NCBI GenBank assembly: GCA_025997155.1
Contig: BNUF01000025.1
Coordinates: forward strand, 1-22,157
DNA: 22,157 bases
Reading direction: 5' to 3'
DNA from: Clostridia bacterium
GTDB taxonomy: Bacteria; Bacillota; Clostridia; Lachnospirales; WQUN01
The notes under the pieces are model-generated. The model was not told the origin of the DNA. It made no database searches and was given only the letters and a program-made list of their open reading frames with translations. The translations under genes were made by a program, and so were the position numbers. Every line of letters starts with the position of its first letter. Positions within the stretch are counted from its first letter, which is position 1. Shown here piece by piece: positions 18,160-22,157 of this stretch.

Positions 18160-19329
18160 TTATAGTGATTTTATGGTGTCCATAATATAGTCGGCGAATC
18201 GCGCGCTTGTCGCACCCGTGTCCCGTCCCGTGATTGTTAGTTTCTTTTCGGTGATGGTGCATATATCCAGAGCTTTGTAAAGTTTTTGCGCTTCGGTTGT
18301 GTAACCTATGTGTTCGAGGAGCATTGCGGCGGCGCGGATTACGCTGCAGGGGTCGGCGTAGATGTCCCGCCCCTCGGATACCATTCGCGGGGCCGAGCCG
18401 TGGATTGCCTCGAACATCGCGTATTTTTTGCCTATGTTGGCTGAACCCGCCGTGCCTACCCCGCCTTGAAATTCGGCCGCCTCGTCCGTGAGGATATCGC
18501 CGTACAGATTCGGGAGAATGAGGACCTGAAAATCCTTGCGACGTTTTTCGTCGACAAGTTTCGCGGTCATAATGTCAATGTACCAGTCGTCAAAGGCGAT
18601 TTCGGGGTATTCCTCCGCTATCTTTGAACAGATACCCAAAAATTTGCCGTCTGTGGTTTTAACGACATTCGCCTTTGTTACCGCGCTAACGCGGGTTTTG
18701 CCCGTTTTTTTCGCGAACTCAAAGGCGGCGCGGGCGATTCGCTCCGTGCCTTCCGTCGTCGTCACAACAAAGTCGATTGCCAAATCTTCGTCGACGTTCA
18801 CGCCCGAATTTCCGACGGCGTACGCTCCCTCGGTGTTCTCGCGGTAGAACGTCCAGTCAATCCCTTTTTCAGGAATACGCACGGGACGCACGTTCGCGAA
18901 CAGGTCAAGTTCCTTGCGGATTGCGACGTTAGCGCTCTCGATATTCGGGTACGGGTCGCCCTTTCGCGGGGTCGTCGTCGGCCCTTTGAGGAGTACGTCG
19001 CATTTTTTGATTTCCAAAAGAACAGCGGGAGGTATCGGCGCGTTCGCCAAAACGCGGTTCTCGATTGTGAGTCCGTCAATTACGTTAAACTGTATTTTCC
19101 CCGAAGATACCTTGTCCGCAAGCAGAAATTCAAGGATACGGTGAGCCTGCGCCGTGATTGCGGGACCGATTCCGTCGCCGCCGAGTACGCCGATTTTGAT
19201 TACGTCAAGTTTAGCGTAGTCCGTAAATTCCTTGTTTGCCTTAATCCTCTCGACACGCTCAAGTTGTTCCGTGAGAAGTTTCCCGAACGCGTTCTTTGCC
19301 GCTTCGATTTTTGCCGTGTTGTCAGCCAT
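18160..19329 (-). CDS. Isocitrate dehydrogenase (isocitrate/isopropylmalate dehydrogenase family)
   Basis: Beta-decarboxylating dehydrogenase of 389 residues. It shows IGVLGGDGIGPAIT near 46-59, the ligand loop DVLLKGPTTTP, the Arg-rich FANVRPVRIPEKGIDWTF, the signature FYRENTEGAYAVGN and the metal-binding ILPNLYGDILTDEAAEFQGG with the following GSANIG. Within this family the short DVLLKGP loop and RENTEGAY fit isocitrate dehydrogenases, probably NAD-linked. 3-Isopropylmalate dehydrogenase is the main alternative. The gene directly follows (Re)-citrate synthase (36-base gap with GGAGGGG), which favours conversion of isocitrate to 2-oxoglutarate for glutamate. No aconitase is present in the window. 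Confidence 0.83.
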   Translation of the reverse strand: MADNTAKIEAAKNAFGKLLTEQLERVERIKANKEFTDYAKLDVIKIGVLGGDGIGPAITAQAHRILEFLLADKVSSGKIQFNVIDGLTIENRVLANAPIPPAVLLEIKKCDVLLKGPTTTPRKGDPYPNIESANVAIRKELDLFANVRPVRIPEKGIDWTFYRENTEGAYAVGNSGVNVDEDLAIDFVVTTTEGTERIARAAFEFAKKTGKTRVSAVTKANVVKTTDGKFLGICSKIAEEYPEIAFDDWYIDIMTAKLVDEKRRKDFQVLILPNLYGDILTDEAAEFQGGVGTAGSANIGKKYAMFEAIHGSAPRMVSEGRDIYADPCSVIRAAAMLLEHIGYTTEAQKLYKALDICTITEKKLTITGRDTGATSARFADYIMDTIKSL

Positions 19330-19365
19330 TTTGATACCCCTCCAATATTATGCCTTAAATGATTG

Positions 19366-20760
19366 TCAAATACTTTCGTGGACTTCGGGCGAGTCTTGAT
19401 AGCGGATTATAGCTTGCTGCGATATATGCTCAAGTTCCTCGTCGGTGATAACGGTGACGCGTCCTTCGGCGTATTCCGCGTCAACCCACGCCTTTACGGC
19501 GGCGGTCACGGGGTGTTCTTTTGTGTACGCCGATTCGCCCGACAGACGATAGAATTTATTAAGCCAATGGACGATACCCGCAAGCCCCGACGTATTCGAG
19601 ATAGCGATTGTGACGGGGCGGTTAAGGAGCGTGTCCGTGTCAAAGATATTATAAATCTCCTCGTTTTTCATAATCCCGTCCGCATGGATTCCCGCGCGCG
19701 TCACGTTGAAGTTTTTGCCGACAAACGGAGTCATAGGCGGGACGTGGTAGTGCAGTTCCTTCTCAAAGTATTCGGCGATTTCGGTGATAACCGTGGTGTC
19801 CATTCCGTTAAGCGAACCGCGCAGCTGCGCGTACTCCATAACCATTGCCTCAAGCGGGGTGTTGCCCGTGCGTTCGCCGATTCCGAGAACCGAGCTGTTT
19901 ACCCCGCAAGCTCCGAAAAGCCACGCGTAGGAGGCGTTTGCGACGGAGCGGTAGAAGTCGTTGTGCCCGTGCCACTCAAGCATTTCGTGCGGAATCCCCG
20001 CGTGGTGGTGAAGTCCGTGGATAATCCCCTGAACGCTCCTTGGCATAACAGACCCCGGGAAAGTCACGCCGTAGCCCATTGTGTCGCAGGCGCGAATCTT
20101 GACGGGTACGCCCGTTTCGTCCGAAAGGTGCTTGAGCTCGGAGGCGAACGGCACGACAAAACCGTAAAAATCGGAACGCGTAATGTCCTCGAAATGACAA
20201 CGCGGTCTGACTCCCGTCTCGATACATTTGCGGACGATTCCGACATAGTGGTCAAGCGCCTGTTTGCGCGTCATCTTCATTTTGTAGAAAATGTGGTAGT
20301 CGGAGCAGCTTACAAGGATTCCCGTTTCTTTGATTCCCATTGACCTGACGAGCTTAAAGTCCTCTTCCGAGGCGCGAATCCACGCCGTCACCTCGGGGAA
20401 TTTGTATCCGCGTTCCATACACTTTTGCGCGGCTTCTTTATCTTTATGTGTATATAAAAAAAATTCACTCTGTCGTATCATACCGTTCGGACCGGATAAT
20501 TTATGAAGCAAGTCGTATATGTGTACAATCTGCTCCGTCGTGTACGGGGCGCGGGACTGCTGACCGTCGCGGAACGTCGTGTCGGTTATCCAGATTTCTT
20601 CGGGCATATTGATTGGAACCATACGGTGGTTGAACGCCACCTTCGGCACTTCGCTGTAATTGAACAGGTTTCTGAACAAATTCGGTTCGGCGACGTCTTG
20701 TAGCGGGTAATTAAGTTCGCTTCGTTCTAAAAGGTTGGTTTTTTCACTAAAACTAAACAT
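19366..20760 (-). CDS. (Re)-citrate synthase, alpha-isopropylmalate synthase superfamily
   Basis: Condenses oxaloacetate and acetyl-CoA with Re-face stereochemistry, the form used by Clostridium kluyveri and other anaerobes that lack the common GltA. The 464 residues have the DRE-TIM metal motif WITDTTFRDGQQSRAPYT (57-74), HFEDITRSDFYGF, the metal-binding HGHNDFYRSVANASYA and GIGERTGNTPLEA. The N-terminal 50-residue leader (MFSFSEKTNLLERSELNYPL) is typical of this subgroup and not of LeuA or CimA. The start is the ATG at 20760 with GGAGGAGGGG just ahead. Homocitrate synthase is the main alternative, but the linked isocitrate dehydrogenase supports citrate. It heads the seven-gene operon. Confidence 0.85.
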   Translation of the reverse strand: MFSFSEKTNLLERSELNYPLQDVAEPNLFRNLFNYSEVPKVAFNHRMVPINMPEEIWITDTTFRDGQQSRAPYTTEQIVHIYDLLHKLSGPNGMIRQSEFFLYTHKDKEAAQKCMERGYKFPEVTAWIRASEEDFKLVRSMGIKETGILVSCSDYHIFYKMKMTRKQALDHYVGIVRKCIETGVRPRCHFEDITRSDFYGFVVPFASELKHLSDETGVPVKIRACDTMGYGVTFPGSVMPRSVQGIIHGLHHHAGIPHEMLEWHGHNDFYRSVANASYAWLFGACGVNSSVLGIGERTGNTPLEAMVMEYAQLRGSLNGMDTTVITEIAEYFEKELHYHVPPMTPFVGKNFNVTRAGIHADGIMKNEEIYNIFDTDTLLNRPVTIAISNTSGLAGIVHWLNKFYRLSGESAYTKEHPVTAAVKAWVDAEYAEGRVTVITDEELEHISQQAIIRYQDSPEVHESI

Positions 20761-20779
20761 TTTACCCCTCCTCCCCCAC

Positions 20780-20808
20780 ATTATACACCAAAGTATCTTA
20801 TTTGGCAA
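20780..20808 (-). promoter_or_regulatory. Sigma-A promoter of the (Re)-citrate synthase operon
   Basis: On the minus strand TTGCCA (20808-20803), 17 bases, TATAAT (20785-20780). One mismatch from consensus in -35. The predicted start of transcription falls just before the ribosome binding site, leaving a leader of only about 14 bases, so leader-based control such as a riboswitch is unlikely. Confidence 0.78.
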
Positions 20809-20847
20809 GCCAAAGCTCAAGAGTCCACTCTCGCCGATTTTCGTACT

Positions 20848-21112
20848 CTACGCTAAACTCATGAAATGCACTATTGAAGTATATCCTTTGCGTTTTAAGT
20901 ATTTCATTGCACTCGCTGCGCAAGCGAAATATGTTATTTCGGCGTTAACACGCATTATAAACAATTGTACCTTGCCCTCGAATATGCGTAAATCGGTGTT
21001 TCCGTCTTGCGTGCACACTGTGGATACATCGCAGGGTATTCTTATATCTCTGTAAATCCCCCTTTCGCCAACCGTCTGTTGTGCAGTTGCTCCGCCCCGT
21101 TTCTATTGTCAT
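20848..21112 (-). pseudogene. Small gene of about 87 codons, frame broken by one base in a G5 run
   Basis: The ATG at 21112 overlaps the stop of the upstream small ORF (ATGA) and gives MTIETGRSNCTTDGWRKG. The frame then meets GGGGG on the minus strand (plus-strand C5 at 21058-21062). Staying in frame ends at a TAA by 20945. Removing one G instead joins a natural-looking stretch (IYRDIRIPCDVSTVC, then DLRIFEGKVQLFIMRVNAE) that ends ITYFACAASAMKYLKRKGY near the TAG at 20848-20850. That tail resembles the ORF at 21341-21568, including third-base differences, so it was under protein selection. The break may be sequencing error, decay, slippage or a switch. I do not recognise the family. Confidence 0.5.
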
Positions 21113-21246
21113 GTGCGGGGTAAAAACGAAACACATTCTTTATACGGAAATGTTACTGATTCACACCACCAGTCGCATTGTTCCATATTGCAAAAGCCGT
21201 CGAGAACGCTACCCGCACATTCCCCGCCTTCTTCGCAATCTCCCAT
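21109..21246 (-). CDS. 45-residue Cys-rich small protein, unknown
   Basis: A short minus-strand frame starting at the ATG at 21246 and preceded by AGGAGGTGATTTA, one of the strongest ribosome binding sites in the window. The product has six Cys (4, 10, 19, 24, 28, 38), including CNMEQCDWWCE, a strongly acidic N-terminal half and no signal peptide or membrane helix. Its TGA overlaps the ATG of the next small gene, the usual sign of a coupled pair. The Cys spacing would suit metal or cluster binding, which is inference only. Six Cys in 45 residues recalls SCIFF peptides by count, but the sequence and spacing differ. I do not recognise it. Confidence 0.6.
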   Translation of the reverse strand: MGDCEEGGECAGSVLDGFCNMEQCDWWCESVTFPYKECVSFLPRT

Positions 21247-21261
21247 TAAATCACCTCCTCT

Positions 21262-21283
21262 GCCCTCCGCGTGAGGGCTTTTT
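21262..21283 (+). terminator. Hairpin with T-tract, directly upstream of the Cys-rich small gene
   Basis: GCCCTC (21262-21267), loop CGCGT, GAGGGC (21273-21278), then T5. As a terminator it reads on the plus strand, yet no plus-strand gene precedes it. On the minus strand the same stem ends four bases before AGGAGG of the small gene, so it could instead shape the leader of that mRNA. Confidence 0.6.
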
Positions 21284-21340
21284 GTCATTTGAGGTTTCAG
21301 TTCGTTCCGCCGCTGATTCCGCCCACCCCTTGCGTAAAGA

Positions 21341-21568
21341 TTACTCTGAAAAACCGTTTCTTTTCCATATTAGAACATACCCTTTATCTTTCAAGTAGCT
21401 TATCGCCTGCGCTACGTAAGCAAAGTAGTGGTCGGTGGTAATTCCTCTATCGTCGTGTTCAAGGTTTTTTAGGGTTGATTCGCATTTGGTGAAGTAGTTC
21501 CGCGCCTGCTCGCCCTTGTCGGATTTGGATACCGCGTTATGCGAAGCCAAAAAGAAACGATGAGGCAA
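21341..21568 (-). CDS. Small ORF of unknown function, possibly 5'-truncated, related to the neighbouring broken gene
   Basis: The open frame can start at a TTG at 21568 (75 residues), but no ribosome binding site is seen there, and an in-frame TGA lies just upstream near the presumed insertion-sequence end. The N-terminus may therefore have been lost. Residues DKGEQARNYFTKCESTLKNL faintly recall the K/R-rich helix of phage antirepressor-like proteins, where a GKxARxYFxxCE pattern is common. This is weak. The C-terminus YFAYVAQAISYLKDKGYVLI matches the tail of the broken small gene at 20848-21112. No signal peptide or membrane helix is present. Function unknown. Confidence 0.45.
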   Translation of the reverse strand: MPHRFFLASHNAVSKSDKGEQARNYFTKCESTLKNLEHDDRGITTDHYFAYVAQAISYLKDKGYVLIWKRNGFSE

Positions 21569-21688
21569 GTTATAATTTCAGATTTGTCAAGACCAAATTT
21601 TTTGGATTCTGAATGGACTATGCTAAGTTTTGTAGTCAAATACTACCTGACCTTGACGATACGGAAACAGCGGAAGATAATGGGAGTG

Positions 21689-21721
21689 GGTGTTGCTTGA
21701 ACGCACTTTTCAAGCAACACC
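21689..21721. repeat. Perfect 12-bp inverted repeat downstream of the transposase
   Basis: GGTGTTGCTTGA (21689-21700), 9-base spacer, TCAAGCAACACC (21710-21721), with no mismatch. It begins 22 bases after the transposase stop on the minus strand. There is no T-run on either side, so it is not a standard terminator. It may be an RNA hairpin or a protein site belonging to the element. Confidence 0.8.
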
Positions 21722-21743
21722 TTAGATACGGGTTTTTAACTAT

Positions 21744-22157
21744 CTATTTGAAACAATTTTCATACACAAAAGCCGGGGTTTTATAAGACAGACTTTGATG
21801 TGACCGAACATAATTATAGCGATGTATAAAACCGTCAATACCCATACGCAGTTCGTGAGGGGTGTGGTACTTGTGGATATAGATATTTTCGACCTTCAAG
21901 GTGCGAAACCACCGTTCAATTATAACATTATCAGCCCACCTTCCTCTTCCCTCCATACTCTGTCTGATTCTTTCGTTGATTGTTTCACGGAATCCAATAC
22001 CAGCGCGGTTTCCAAGCTGTCCGACAATTCCTGTCCGACAATGAAACGGCTCTTCCCATCGATTATTGCGACCAGATACATATGCCCTCTTCCCATTTTT
22101 ATATAGGTTACGTCTATTGCCCAGACTAAATTTGGAAGCCAAATCATATCGTTTGCC
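21744..22157 (-). pseudogene. IS3-family transposase (OrfB, DDE integrase core), frameshifted and internally deleted
   Basis: From the right edge one frame reads the start of the integrase core: NLVWAIDVTYIKMGRGHMY with the first catalytic Asp, then AIIDGKSRFIVGQELSD and LVLDSVKQS. A second frame continues with IRQSMEGRGRWADNVIIERW (third catalytic residue, Glu), FRTLKVENIYIHKYHTPHEL and YNYVRSHQSLSYKTPAFVYE to the stop at 21744. The intervening NSDQG-type block with the second catalytic Asp, roughly 30 residues in relatives, is absent, and the frame changes at about position 21990. This copy therefore cannot be active. The N-terminal part lies outside the window. Confidence 0.85.

Larger units (their letters stand above)
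21585..22157 (-). mobile_element. Remnant of an IS3-family insertion sequence, cut by the window edge
   Basis: It contains a decayed IS3-type transposase (21744-22157) and about 160 bases of downstream sequence. A possible terminal repeat begins TGTCAAGACC at 21585, in keeping with the TG...CA ends of IS3 elements, but the other end is outside the window so the boundary is a guess. Sequence between 21622 and 21743 is non-coding apart from a perfect hairpin at 21689-21721. Confidence 0.55.

Noticed and set aside
19363..20343. A 326-codon plus-strand frame
   Set aside because: It is antisense to the (Re)-citrate synthase gene, and its product has no known motif.
20945..21136. 63-codon minus-strand frame starting at 21136
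   Set aside because: Its first eight codons overlap the Cys-rich ORF without a ribosome binding site. Only the part from the ATG at 21112 looks real, and it is better explained by the frameshift reading.
21109..21246. Cys-rich ORF as a SCIFF ranthipeptide precursor
   Set aside because: Only the count of six Cys in about 45 residues agrees. The Cys are not packed in the C-terminal half as in SCIFF, and no radical SAM maturase is nearby.
21081..21398. A 105-codon plus-strand frame in the right-hand patch
   Set aside because: No ribosome binding site, a motif-free product and a terminator hairpin in the middle. The minus-strand small ORFs explain the region better.

Overview
The window looks like a chromosomal segment of an anaerobic, probably spore-forming Clostridia-type Firmicute of moderate G+C. 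The evidence is a SipL-like spore coat protein (DUF3794 repeats plus LysM), a GlgC/GlgD pair, a TrmR/U32 tRNA-modification pair, a (Re)-citrate synthase, beta and gamma subunits of a Na+-pumping decarboxylase, a TSCPD-domain protein and a NifH-type iron protein. I cannot name a species.

Layout from left to right. Positions 1-1089 (minus) hold the N-terminal 363 residues of MurC, running off the left edge and divergent from glgC-glgD (1265-3660, plus). A shared terminator separates glgD from the convergent SipL-like gene (3705-5276, minus). Divergent from that is a coupled pair, TrmR-like methyltransferase and U32 protein (5363-7272, plus). The U32 gene runs tail-to-tail into a GT-C-like membrane protein, which is the last gene of a minus-strand operon read from 12629: ffh, rpsP, khpA, oadG, oadB, GT-C. 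This operon has a consensus promoter, but the usual rimM-trmD-rplS genes are not in the expected place.

To the right, a short plus-strand block (12779-14132) carries a TSCPD protein, a small membrane protein and a lone nifH with its own perfect consensus promoter and its own terminator. No nifD, nifK, nifE, nifN or nifB is in the window. Facing it is a long minus-strand operon starting at 20760: (Re)-citrate synthase, NAD-type isocitrate dehydrogenase, FtsE, FtsX, an EnvC-like M23 peptidase, a TPR protein and Ogt. It joins a 2-oxoglutarate/glutamate route to the cell-division hydrolase-activation complex.

The right end (20848-22157) is an accessory patch. It contains a 45-residue Cys-rich ORF with a very strong ribosome binding site, coupled by ATGA to a small gene that is intact only if one base in a G5 run is ignored. 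A second small ORF shares the C-terminal motif of that gene. Beyond it is a decayed IS3-family transposase that has lost its second catalytic Asp. The least explained parts are this small-ORF patch and the solitary nifH cluster. I saw no tRNA, rRNA or CRISPR array.
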